From Labrys sp. WJW (GTDB lineage: Bacteria; Pseudomonadota; Alphaproteobacteria; Rhizobiales; Labraceae), in the NCBI RefSeq assembly GCF_001676615.1, contig NZ_LYXZ01000043.1, positions 1 through 64,000 on the forward strand: DNA of 64,000 bases. Direction: 5' to 3'. The position numbers were made by a program, and so were the translations under genes. A model generated the notes under the pieces. The model did not search any database. It saw only the letters and a program-made list of their open reading frames with translations, and had not been told where the DNA came from. Positions 56,812 to 64,000 of this stretch are shown here, one piece after another (the stretch's first letter is position 1; the number at the start of each line of letters is the position of its first letter).

Positions 56812-56874
56812 CCGTAAATCCAGTTTGTGCGATATGCTATATTTGTTTACATATCGCACAAACTGGATTTACGG
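56812..56874. promoter_or_regulatory. perfect 25-bp inverted repeat abutting the pcaR start codon
   Basis: Arms at 56812-56836 and 56850-56874 are exact reverse complements with a 13-base A+T-rich spacer (CTATATTTGTTTA). The right arm ends at the base before the ATG. The spacer contains TATATT, suitable as a -10 element. It is a strong operator candidate for the IclR protein, in reach of the pcaIJF promoter; as RNA it would bury the translation start. Confidence 0.75.
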
Positions 56875-57633
56875 ATGACCATCAGCGAGCGCGACATCAT
56901 GGGTGGCCTGGCCAAGGGGCTGGCGGTGATCGAGACCTTCACTGCCGAACGCCCGCGCCAGTCCATCTCCGAAGTCTCGGCCGCCTCGGGACTGGACCGG
57001 GCGACGGCGCGACGTTGCCTGCTGACGCTCGCACACCAGGGCTATGCCGACTACGACGGCAAGTTCTTCACCCTGACCCCTCGCGTCCTCAGGCTCGGCA
57101 CGGCCTGCCTTGCGACCATGCCCTTGCCGCAGATCGTGCAGCCGATGCTGGACAGGCTGTCGGAGGAGATCGGCGAAAGCTCTTCGGTCTCCATTCTCGA
57201 CGGCGGCGAGATCGTCTATGTCGCCCGCGCCGCGCAGAAGAAGGTGATGTCGGTAGTGCTGATGCCTGGCTCGCGCCTGCCGGCCTATTGCACGTCGATG
57301 GGTCGGGTCCTGCTCGCCGGGCTGCCGGAACCGGATGCCCGCGCCATTCTGGGCACCGACACGCTGCCTGCTCGCACCTCACGTACCTTGACCGACCCCA
57401 AGGCGATCATCGCCGAGTTGTCGCAGGTCAGGGCCCAGGGCTATGCCGCCATCGACCAGGAGGTCGAGGAGGGCTTGCGCTCGGTCGCAGTGCCGCTCCT
57501 GAATGCCCGCGGTCGGGTGATCGCGGCGCTGAACACCGGTCTGCCGGCTTCCGGCCCGGTAGCGGATCTGACCGGACGCTATCTGCCGGCCCTGCTAGCC
57601 GTGCAGGAGCAACTGAGGCCGATCCTGCGATAA
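56875..57633 (+). CDS. pcaR: IclR family regulator of pcaIJF (PcaR/PobR type)
   Basis: Regulator of 252 residues: IclR winged helix (MGGLAKGLAVIETFTAERPRQ, SEVSAASGLDRATARRCLLT) and C-terminal IclR ligand domain (AYCTSMGRVLLAGLPEPDAR, GYAAIDQEVEEGLRSVAVPL). Divergence from pcaIJF identifies it as PcaR type, which activates these genes in response to 3-oxoadipate in relatives. The start ATG has no evident ribosome-binding site because the repeat arm occupies that place; an alternative ATG lies at 56899. Confidence 0.87.
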   Translation: MTISERDIMGGLAKGLAVIETFTAERPRQSISEVSAASGLDRATARRCLLTLAHQGYADYDGKFFTLTPRVLRLGTACLATMPLPQIVQPMLDRLSEEIGESSSVSILDGGEIVYVARAAQKKVMSVVLMPGSRLPAYCTSMGRVLLAGLPEPDARAILGTDTLPARTSRTLTDPKAIIAELSQVRAQGYAAIDQEVEEGLRSVAVPLLNARGRVIAALNTGLPASGPVADLTGRYLPALLAVQEQLRPILR

Positions 57634-57649
57634 GGGGCTGGTGACGCGC

Positions 57650-58372
57650 TCAGATCTCGAGCAAAGCGTAGGGTCGTCCCGTCGGCTTTTCGATATGGGC
57701 CGCCACGTTATAGACGGGTGCGCCTCGCGACGTCTTGCCCTGATAGGCCCCGCGATGGGCATGGCCGTGAACGACCGCGCTGACCTCGAAGCGGTCGATG
57801 GTCTCGGCAAGCCTGGAGGAGCCCAGGAAAGGATAGATTTCGAGCGGCTCTCCCAGCACCGTCTCCACGATGGGGGCGTAGTGCAGCACCACCACCGCCC
57901 GATCGGCGCGAACCTGCCGCATGGCATTTTCCAGGCGCATCGCCTGATCGATGCCCTCGGCCACCATGGCCTTGATGGCGGGTTCGCCGAACGAACTCAG
58001 CATGAAGCGGCCGAAGCCACCTGCAAATCCCTTCACGCCGACGAAGCCGACTCCCTCGATCTCGACATGCTGGCCATCGAGCAGATGTACCTTCGCTGCC
58101 TCCAGGATCGCAGCCAGCTTGTCCGCTTCGCCTGCCTCATAGTCGTGATTGCCCAGCACGGCGACCACCGGAATGCTGCAGGCGGCGAGGTCGGCGGCAA
58201 GATGTTCGGCCTGTTTCGGCTTGCCGAGATCGGTGAGATCCCCGGCCAGCACCAGCACATCGGCCGCCTCCGAAATCTCCTTGAAGAGATCGCGATAGGA
58301 GTCTACCGGCGTGTCCTTGACATGCAGGTCGGCCAGGGCCGCCACCGTGATGGCCTTTGGCTTGTCATTCAT
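57650..58372 (-). CDS. metallophosphoesterase family protein
   Basis: Calcineurin-like phosphoesterase of 240 residues with all metal motifs: ALADLHV, AGDLTDLG, GNHDYE, HYAPI and GHAHRG. Two-metal hydrolase of a phosphomonoester or diester. Start ATG 58372 overlaps the nucleotidyltransferase stop by eight bases, so both are probably made together. Substrate unknown. Confidence 0.87.
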   Translation of the reverse strand: MNDKPKAITVAALADLHVKDTPVDSYRDLFKEISEAADVLVLAGDLTDLGKPKQAEHLAADLAACSIPVVAVLGNHDYEAGEADKLAAILEAAKVHLLDGQHVEIEGVGFVGVKGFAGGFGRFMLSSFGEPAIKAMVAEGIDQAMRLENAMRQVRADRAVVVLHYAPIVETVLGEPLEIYPFLGSSRLAETIDRFEVSAVVHGHAHRGAYQGKTSRGAPVYNVAAHIEKPTGRPYALLEI

Positions 58373-59198
58373 CGCTTCTGCGTCCCTTGGAAGAGCGGCG
58401 GTCCCCCTCCCCGCCGACATCGGCAAATCCCCATTCCTTGACGTCGATCTCGAAGTCTATGCGTGAATACATGCGCCCCCGGCAGATCTTCATCTGCGGC
58501 GGCGGCAATTGCCGCTGTGCGCCAAGCCGGTCGAGCAGTTCCGTCAGCAGCCAGGCCGGAACGACGTCGCGCTCTGATGGATAGATCCAGCGGAAGTTGA
58601 GCAGATGCATCAGGAGCACCTCCCAATGCACCTCCATATGCGCAAGCAGGCGCTGCCAGTCGATCTGCCCATGCGTCTTGAGGATGAGATGGACCACGTC
58701 GGCCCCGTCATAACGATGACGCATCTGCACGAAACATTTGGACCAGATGAGGTCGGTCGGCCCGACGATGCCGACCTTGCAGTCGTAAAGATGAATCTTG
58801 CGGCCCTGTTCGAACCAATCGTCTCCCACCGGCATCGTACCGTTCGGCGAGGCAAAAATGACGTCGAAGAACTTCTTGCCCTTGAAAACCTTGCCGAGCC
58901 AGCGATCATCCTCGATCTCGACGGCGTAGTTCTCGGCCTGGAAATAGGCGAGCAGGCGCTGGGCATCGCCCGCCTTGCAGAAGATATCCAGGTCCTTGGT
59001 CAGGCGGGTGATGCCGGTATAGGCGCTGACGGCGAAGGTACCGGCCACCAGAAACGGAACATCGCACGCACACAGGTCCTGGATGGCCTGTTGCACGAAG
59101 CCCTCCGCTTCATCGTCGTGCAGCAAGGGCTCGGCCATGGCCTGCATCAAATGCGACCGCTTCGCCTTGGCTGCCTGTTTCTTGCCGCTCGTCGCCAT
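58365..59198 (-). CDS. nucleotidyltransferase-fold protein, unknown substrate
   Basis: Protein of 277 residues with the polymerase-beta-type motif GTFAVSAYTGITRLTKDLDIF (Gly, then D-x-D at the end) near residues 53-73, and a third acidic position in KKFFDVIF near residue 113. The N-terminus is lysine-rich and the C-terminus carries charged residues (GGEGDRRSSKGRRSDE). Members of this group include minor nucleotidyltransferases and toxins; which this is cannot be told. It is paired and overlapping with the metallophosphoesterase gene. Confidence 0.75.
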   Translation of the reverse strand: MATSGKKQAAKAKRSHLMQAMAEPLLHDDEAEGFVQQAIQDLCACDVPFLVAGTFAVSAYTGITRLTKDLDIFCKAGDAQRLLAYFQAENYAVEIEDDRWLGKVFKGKKFFDVIFASPNGTMPVGDDWFEQGRKIHLYDCKVGIVGPTDLIWSKCFVQMRHRYDGADVVHLILKTHGQIDWQRLLAHMEVHWEVLLMHLLNFRWIYPSERDVVPAWLLTELLDRLGAQRQLPPPQMKICRGRMYSRIDFEIDVKEWGFADVGGEGDRRSSKGRRSDE

Positions 59199-59339
59199 TC
59201 CTACCGCCCTTGCCTGCCGTGACGGGCAGGTCGTCCCTGTTGGAACCGATGTTGAGGAACTTGGTTCCGAAGCACCCTCGCCTTGCGCGTGTGCCCGGTC
59301 GCGCAGCGGCCTTGGCCGTCATGGGGATTTCAGGGAGGC

Positions 59340-60824
59340 TCACGACCTCGGCCGCAGCCGGTCCATGCAGTTGCGGGTGAGCGCTACCCCCGGCGCGATG
59401 CTGCTACGGTGGATCGAAGAATAGCCCATGCGAAAGAACCGGCAGGGCCCCTCGTTCCTGGCAAAGAAGGGCGAGCCCGCCTCGATCAGCACGCCATCTT
59501 CTTTAAGATCCGTCATCAGCCGGTCGGCATCCAGGCCGTCGGGGCCGGCGATCCAGAAGGAGCTGCCGCCGAAGGCAGCGGAACCGGCGATCACCAGGCC
59601 CTGCTCCCTGAGCGCCTCCGCCATCACGATGTGACGCCCGTGATAGGCGCCGCGCATACGGTGCACGAGGGCATCGTAATGTCCCAGCCCGAGAAAATAG
59701 GCGACGGTGCGCTGCAAATGGCCGGCCGGATGGCGCAGCATGAGGGCGCGCAAGGCTCGCGCCTCCCGGATGAACGCCGCCGGCGCGACCAGATAGCCGA
59801 GCCGCAGCCCCGGAAACAGCGATTTGGAGAAACTGCCAACATAGAGGACCCGTCCGCTGCGATCGAAAGCCTTGAGCGCCGGCGAAGGCGGGGCCAGGAA
59901 GCTCATCTCGAACTCGTAGTCGTCCTCGACGATCATGAAATCCTTCCTGGCCGCCGCTTCGAGCAAGGCGACGCGCCGCTCGACGGGCATGGTCGCTCCC
60001 GTCGGACAATGATGGCTCGGCGTCACGAAGACGGCGTCCACCTGCTCGGGCAGCGCGTCGGGCGGCAGCCCCTCCCCGTCAACGTCGATGGCGGTGACGT
60101 CAGCCCCGCTCAACTGCAGGGAGGCGCTCATGTCGGGATGACACGGATTTTCGCACACCGCCCGTGAACCTCGGCCTAGCAGGAGCTGAATGACGATCCA
60201 CAAGGCGTTCTGGGCGCCCACGGTCACCAGGATCTCGTCCGGGGCGGCGCGGATGCCGCGGCTGGGCAGCGTTCGCGAGCAGATATAGTCGACGAGCCGG
60301 GCGTCGTCGGCGGCGGCGAAATCGCCGGCCATCAGCTCGAAATCCTCGCGGGCCAGGGCACGCCGCGCGCAGTCGCGCCAGGCATTGAGATCGAACAGGG
60401 AGCTGTCCATCTGGCCGTATAGGAAGGGATAGGGATAGCGCCGCCAATCGAGCGGCTTGCGGATCTGCTTGGCGACGATGAAGCTCGAGCGCAATTTGGC
60501 GCTCCAGTCGATCCGCTCCGCCTCGATCGAAGGCGTGGCGATCTCCAGCGTGTTGAAGGGCGGGTTGTCGGCAATGCGATAGGCGCTGCGGCTCGAGGCC
60601 TGGATGTAGCCCTGCGATGCCAGTTCCTGATAGGCGAGCGTCACCGTGATCCGGGAAATGGTGAGATAGGCGGCGAGCTTGCGCGTCGAAGGCAGATGCA
60701 GGCCAGGGCGCACGCGCCCCGCCAGGATGGAGGAGACCACGGTCTCGCGGATCTGGGCCTGGAGCCCGATCCGGCTCGCCTTGTCGACGAAGAAAATCGT
60801 CTCCGAAACCGTCGTCTGGCTCAT
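59340..60824 (-). CDS. tauR: MocR-type GntR/aminotransferase regulator of taurine genes
   Basis: Protein of 494 residues: N-terminal GntR winged helix (LHLPSTRKLAAYLTISRITV) and a fold-type I aminotransferase domain with the PLP region VEDDYEFEMSF and the lysine in VGSFSKSLFPGLRLGY. This architecture and the divergent tauABC genes identify TauR, an activator of taurine use in Rhodobacter. The ATG at 60824 has AGGGA upstream. Direct repeats at 60891-60922 match its proposed sites. Confidence 0.87.
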   Translation of the reverse strand: MSQTTVSETIFFVDKASRIGLQAQIRETVVSSILAGRVRPGLHLPSTRKLAAYLTISRITVTLAYQELASQGYIQASSRSAYRIADNPPFNTLEIATPSIEAERIDWSAKLRSSFIVAKQIRKPLDWRRYPYPFLYGQMDSSLFDLNAWRDCARRALAREDFELMAGDFAAADDARLVDYICSRTLPSRGIRAAPDEILVTVGAQNALWIVIQLLLGRGSRAVCENPCHPDMSASLQLSGADVTAIDVDGEGLPPDALPEQVDAVFVTPSHHCPTGATMPVERRVALLEAAARKDFMIVEDDYEFEMSFLAPPSPALKAFDRSGRVLYVGSFSKSLFPGLRLGYLVAPAAFIREARALRALMLRHPAGHLQRTVAYFLGLGHYDALVHRMRGAYHGRHIVMAEALREQGLVIAGSAAFGGSSFWIAGPDGLDADRLMTDLKEDGVLIEAGSPFFARNEGPCRFFRMGYSSIHRSSIAPGVALTRNCMDRLRPRS

Positions 60825-60890
60825 CCAGCCCATCCCTGACACGTTTTTCCGGAGCGGCGATGGCGTGCGGGCGCGCCTTGCTCCGGCAAA

Positions 60891-60922
60891 CTGGACTCAT
60901 TCAACTTGCCAACTGGCTCTAA
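60891..60922. promoter_or_regulatory. tandem TauR boxes
   Basis: CTGGACTCAT (60891-60900) and CTGGCTCTAA (60913-60922) are direct repeats exactly 22 bases apart, two helical turns. Both resemble the CTGGACYTAA direct repeats that I recall as TauR sites in Rhodobacter. They lie in the divergent tauR/tauA spacer. Confidence 0.65.
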
Positions 60923-60988
60923 GGCAACAGGCCAGCGTGATTTATCCCTTAAGCCAATAAGACCGGGTCTGATGACACCGGTGAAAAT

Positions 60989-61028
60989 CCGGCGAAAACA
61001 GCCGGTGGCACCGGGATCCCCGGTTGCC
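60989..61028 (+). promoter_or_regulatory. structured 5' leader of tauA
   Basis: Two adjacent hairpins, CCGGC-GAAAACA-GCCGG (60989-61005) and GGCACCGGG with CCCGGTTGCC (61007-61028), lie directly before the tauA ribosome-binding site. The segment ACCGGTGAAAATCCGGC resembles a fragment of a cobalamin riboswitch core, but no B12 box is visible. It may be only a leader structure. Confidence 0.45.
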
Positions 61029-61049
61029 GCAAGCCAAAGGGGAATGATC

Positions 61050-62060
61050 ATGCAACTGGTCAAGCGTATGGCCGGCGCCGTGACGGTGGCCGCCGGTCTC
61101 TTCAGTGCCGCCTTCGCCCATGCCGAAACCAATCTCGTCGTGGGCTACCAGCAGATCGTCGGCCCATTCGTGACGGCGATCGCCGATGGCCGCTTCGATG
61201 CCGCTGCCAAGGAGGCCGGCTACAAGATCGACTGGCGCCAGTTCAGCTCGGCCGGCGACATCACCACCGCTTTGGCCTCGGGCGACGTGCCGATCGGGGT
61301 CATCGGCTCCACCGGCACCGCCGCTGCCGCCACCCGAGGGGTCGACCTGCAGCTGTTCTGGATCCTCGACAATATCGGCAAGTCCGAAGCGCTGGTGGCG
61401 CGCGAGGGCTCCGGCATCACCAAGCCGGAGGACCTGAAGGGCAAGAAGGTCGCCGTTCCCTTCGTCTCGACCTCCCACTTCCATCTGCTCGTCGGCATGA
61501 AGCAGGTCTGGAAGATCGACCCGCGCGAGGTCAACATCCTCAACCTCAAGCCGCCGCAGATCGTCGCCGCCTGGCAGCGCGGCGACATCGATGCCGCCTA
61601 TGTCTGGCCCCCGGCTTTGTCGGAAATCTTGAAATCGGGCAAAGTGATCGCCGATTCCGAAGGCATCGGCGCCGCCAGCGTCCCGACCTTCGACGGCCTC
61701 GTGGTCGCCAAGGGCTGGGCAGAAGAGAATCCCAAGCTGATGGCCGCCTTCACCAAGGTCCTGGCGCAGGCCTATGCCGACTACAACGCCAACAAGGCGG
61801 CCTGGACGGCTGACTCGCCGCAGGTCCGCGGCATCGTCAAGCTGATCGGCGGCGACGGCCCCAGCACGGTGGAGGCCCTGAAGCTGCTCTCCTTCCCCAA
61901 CGCAGCCGAACAGACTTCGGATAGCTGGCTCGGCGGCGGCGCGGTGCGCGCCCTCAACGCAAGTGCGAAATTCCTGGTCGAGCAGAAACAGATCAGCAAG
62001 TCGCTCGACGACTACGCGCCCTATGTGAATGCAAGCTTTGCCCAGAGCGCGGCCAAATAG
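61050..62060 (+). CDS. tauA: taurine ABC transporter substrate-binding protein
   Basis: Periplasmic binding protein of 336 residues of the TauA/SsuA family. Signal peptide about 26 residues ending AFAHA, then ETNLVVGYQQIVGPFVTAIAD. The segments SSAGDITTALASGDVPIG and VIGSTGTAAAATRG are typical. AAAGGGGA precedes the ATG at 61050; the ATG at 61044 is alternative. Divergent from tauR and followed by tauBC, so taurine is the likely ligand. Confidence 0.88.
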   Translation: MQLVKRMAGAVTVAAGLFSAAFAHAETNLVVGYQQIVGPFVTAIADGRFDAAAKEAGYKIDWRQFSSAGDITTALASGDVPIGVIGSTGTAAAATRGVDLQLFWILDNIGKSEALVAREGSGITKPEDLKGKKVAVPFVSTSHFHLLVGMKQVWKIDPREVNILNLKPPQIVAAWQRGDIDAAYVWPPALSEILKSGKVIADSEGIGAASVPTFDGLVVAKGWAEENPKLMAAFTKVLAQAYADYNANKAAWTADSPQVRGIVKLIGGDGPSTVEALKLLSFPNAAEQTSDSWLGGGAVRALNASAKFLVEQKQISKSLDDYAPYVNASFAQSAAK

Positions 62061-62094
62061 AACGCCCCTTCGACACACCGCCCACACCGTCGAT

Positions 62095-62120
62095 CGCCCG
62101 CGCAGCACTTGCTGCGGGCG
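62095..62120 (+). promoter_or_regulatory. strong hairpin between tauA and tauB
   Basis: CGCCCGCGCAGCA (62095-62107) pairs with TGCTGCGGGCG (62110-62120) around a two-base loop. Placed just after the binding-protein gene, it can protect that message and limit read-through into tauBC, a known arrangement in ABC operons. Confidence 0.6.
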
Positions 62121-62173
62121 GCCGACAGGACGTCCAACGCGCCCCGTGACCGAGGTGCAGGGAGGCATTCATT

Positions 62174-62980
62174 ATGGAAACGCTTAGTGTCAAGAACGTC
62201 AGCCTGACATATCCGGGCCTCTATTCAGACCAGGCCGTCATCGCCCTCAAGGGCGTCAATCTCAGCATCAACAGCGGCGATTTCGTCGTCGCCCTCGGCG
62301 CATCGGGCTGCGGCAAGACCACATTGCTGAACATCATGGCCGGTTTCATGGCGCCGTCCGACGGCGAGATCTCGCTCGGGAACAATCGGATCAACGGTCC
62401 GGGCGCCGACCGGGGCGTGGTGTTCCAAAAGCACGCGCTGCTACCTTGGCTCAACGTGATCGACAACACCGAGTTCGGCCTCAAGCTTCGCGGCGTCGAC
62501 AAGACCAAGCGGCGCGAGCTCGCCGCCAAGAACCTGGCGCTGGTCGGACTGCAGGACTTCCACCGCCACATGATCTACCACCTGTCGGGCGGCATGCAGC
62601 AGCGCGTGGGCATCGCCAGGGCCCTGACCTGCGACCCGGCCATGCTCTTGATGGACGAACCGATGGCGGCGCTCGATGCGCTAACCCGCGAGACCATCCA
62701 GGAATTGCTGCTCAAGGTCTGGCAGCTCACCAACAAGATGTTCTTCTTCATCACCCACAGCGTCGAGGAAGCGCTGTTCCTGGGTTCGCGGCTGATCGTG
62801 ATGTCACCGCGCCCCGGCCGCATCACCCATACCTACGAACTCGATTTCAATCGCCAGTTCCTCGCGGAGGGTAACGCCCGTGCCATCAAGTCCAGCCCCC
62901 AGTTCATCAGGATGCGCGAAGAAATACTCGGCATCATCTATGGCGACGAGCGCGCCAATCCGGAGGCAGCCCATGCTTGA
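62174..62980 (+). CDS. tauB: taurine ABC transporter ATP-binding protein
   Basis: ATPase of 268 residues: Walker A GASGCGKTT, signature LSGGMQQRVGIARAL, Walker B MLLMDEPMAALDA and the switch histidine in FITHSVEEA. It drives taurine uptake with TauA and TauC. The 3' end overlaps tauC by eight bases. Confidence 0.9.
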   Translation: METLSVKNVSLTYPGLYSDQAVIALKGVNLSINSGDFVVALGASGCGKTTLLNIMAGFMAPSDGEISLGNNRINGPGADRGVVFQKHALLPWLNVIDNTEFGLKLRGVDKTKRRELAAKNLALVGLQDFHRHMIYHLSGGMQQRVGIARALTCDPAMLLMDEPMAALDALTRETIQELLLKVWQLTNKMFFFITHSVEEALFLGSRLIVMSPRPGRITHTYELDFNRQFLAEGNARAIKSSPQFIRMREEILGIIYGDERANPEAAHA

Positions 62981-63800
62981 GGGTGTCCTGAAGGCGCGGC
63001 CCGTCCAGCCCGGCAAGATCTTCGGCGCGCCCGGCGACGGCAGCAGCGGCCTGATCAGCCTGGCCACCGCCATCGTCCTGATCGCCCTGTGGTTCCTTGT
63101 CACCGAGACGGGCTGGGTCAAGCCCCTGTTCCTGCCCTCCCCGGTGGCGGTCTGGGACAAGTTCGTGCTGGCGCTCACCGACGGCGTCTCCAACTCGACC
63201 CTGGCCGAGCACACCATGGCGAGCCTCGGGCGCGTCGTCGGCGCCTTCCTGCTTGCCCTGGTGACGGCCGTGCCGATCGGCATCCTGATGGGGGTCAACC
63301 GCTTCGTGCGCGGGCTCTTCGACCCGATCATCGAGTTCTACCGCCCATTGCCGCCGCTCGCCTATCTGCCGCTGATCATCATCTGGCTCGGCATCGGCGA
63401 GTTCCCGAAAGTGTTCCTGATCTACCTGGCGATCTTCGCGCCGATGGCCATCGCAGCACGGGCCGGCGTGCGCTCGGTCTCCACCGAACAGGTCCATGCG
63501 GCCTATGCGATGGGCGGCACGCGCGGCCAGGTCATCAGCCAGGTCATCCTCAAGGCCGCCCTGCCAGAGATCTTCACCGGCATGCGCATCGGCATCGGCG
63601 TCGGCTGGACCACGCTCGTCGCCGCCGAAATGGTCGCCGCCAATCGGGGCCTCGGCTTCATGGTCCTCAACGCGGCCGAAAATCTCGAAAGCGACACCGT
63701 GATCATGGGCATCTTCATCATCGGCATCTTCGCCTTCGCCTTCGACCTCCTGATCCGCTACCTCGAAAAGGCGCTCATCCCCTGGAAGGGCAAGATCTGA
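62973..63800 (+). CDS. tauC: taurine ABC transporter permease
   Basis: Inner-membrane permease of 275 residues, with about six hydrophobic segments and the TauC/SsuC loop segments LAYLPLIIIWLGIGEFPKVF and AAYAMGGTRGQVISQVILKA. The ATG at 62973 is inside the end of tauB; a frame from 62880 is rejected. Confidence 0.9.
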   Translation: MLEGVLKARPVQPGKIFGAPGDGSSGLISLATAIVLIALWFLVTETGWVKPLFLPSPVAVWDKFVLALTDGVSNSTLAEHTMASLGRVVGAFLLALVTAVPIGILMGVNRFVRGLFDPIIEFYRPLPPLAYLPLIIIWLGIGEFPKVFLIYLAIFAPMAIAARAGVRSVSTEQVHAAYAMGGTRGQVISQVILKAALPEIFTGMRIGIGVGWTTLVAAEMVAANRGLGFMVLNAAENLESDTVIMGIFIIGIFAFAFDLLIRYLEKALIPWKGKI

Positions 63801-63960
63801 CGACGGCGCAAGCGCACTTCGTGGTGGCCGCCCCGGGCTGACCGCCCGACGCCGGCGCCACACGGCACCAACCTTGAGAACAAGACCAATTGGCCGGCCT
63901 GCCCGGCCGACGGCGAAGCCTTGCCCAAAGGGCTCGCGCGAAAGACATGAGGAAACTGAA

Positions 63961-64000
63961 ATGTCGATGTCCCCAGACGATCTTGCCCGCCTCTTCGATG
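63961..64000 (+). CDS. start of an unidentified gene, cut by the right edge
   Basis: An ATG at 63961 is preceded by GAGGAAACTG, a good ribosome-binding site, about 160 bases after tauC. Only 13 residues are visible (MSMSPDDLARLFD), too few to assign a family. By position it may be a taurine-degradation gene such as a taurine dehydrogenase, aminotransferase or dioxygenase, but this is only expectation. Confidence 0.5.
   Translation, partial: MSMSPDDLARLFD

Noticed and set aside
59110-59343. Minus-strand frame of 77 codons between the nucleotidyltransferase and tauR genes
   Set aside because: It overlaps the start of the nucleotidyltransferase gene in another frame and has no ribosome-binding site or domain.
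60961-61043. Full cobalamin riboswitch before tauA
   Set aside because: Only a short core-like fragment is visible; the B12 box and the other conserved parts are missing, so it is listed only as a structured leader.

Overview
This window looks like the chromosome of an alphaproteobacterium of the order Hyphomicrobiales (Rhizobiales). The evidence is the high G+C coding sequence, a MucR/Ros-type regulator, a PcaQ-type LysR beside pcaDCHGB with a matching PcaQ box, a TauR-type MocR regulator beside tauABC, and several small hairpin repeats typical of rhizobial genomes. Genus cannot be decided from sequence reading alone. No rRNA, tRNA, CRISPR array, transposase, phage or plasmid gene was seen. 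The window is a dense catabolic region of about 62 genes, nearly all with recognisable families.

Layout. 0.3-5.6 kb: an iron-siderophore-type ABC importer (minus strand) divergent from a flavin-dependent monooxygenase of the NtaA/SnaA/DszA type. 5.8-7.1 kb: a tautomerase divergent from a LysR regulator. 7.3-20.4 kb: a hydroxyproline catabolic region. It holds a GntR/FCD regulator with palindromic operators, a DapA-family deaminase, an Ldh2-family imine reductase, a ketoglutarate-semialdehyde dehydrogenase, a polar amino-acid ABC transporter, a DadA-like FAD dehydrogenase, a Cys/Cys 4-hydroxyproline epimerase, a fused aconitase-X type dehydratase and a second proline-racemase homologue whose two catalytic cysteines are Ser and Thr. 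A chromate transporter follows. 22-27.3 kb: a GntR regulator, then a CysJ-like flavoprotein, a CysI-like hemoprotein and a 1-Cys peroxiredoxin. 27.3-32 kb: a five-gene branched-chain-type ABC importer.

32.3-38.2 kb: pobA and the pcaDCHGB operon (4-hydroxybenzoate to 3-oxoadipate) divergent from pcaQ. 38.2-43 kb: a small unknown gene, mucR, a secreted Pro/Ala-rich protein, an L,D-transpeptidase-like protein, a cold-shock protein and an AraC regulator. 43.3-47.7 kb: a short-chain dehydrogenase and an HlyD plus two ABC-2 permease genes without an ATPase gene. 47.7-52 kb: a HAD dehalogenase with an export-like N-terminus, tartrate-type dehydrogenase, MFS transporter and LysR. 52.1-57.6 kb: a LysR divergent from a second enol-lactonase, then pcaIJF divergent from an IclR regulator (pcaR type) across a perfect 25-bp inverted repeat. 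57.6-59.2 kb: a metallophosphoesterase/nucleotidyltransferase pair of unknown role. 59.3-63.8 kb: tauR divergent from tauABC. A gene start is cut by the right edge.

Together the genes feed plant- and animal-derived compounds into central metabolism. Hydroxyproline isomers go to 2-oxoglutarate or proline, 4-hydroxybenzoate and protocatechuate go through 3-oxoadipate to succinyl-CoA and acetyl-CoA, and tartrate and taurine are also used. Each module carries its own local regulator, and for most of them a candidate operator is visible. The most unusual observations are the Ser/Thr racemase homologue, the operators of the hydroxyproline regulator, the nested hairpin over a permease ribosome-binding site, the 25-bp repeat abutting the pcaR start codon, and the phosphoesterase/nucleotidyltransferase pair.
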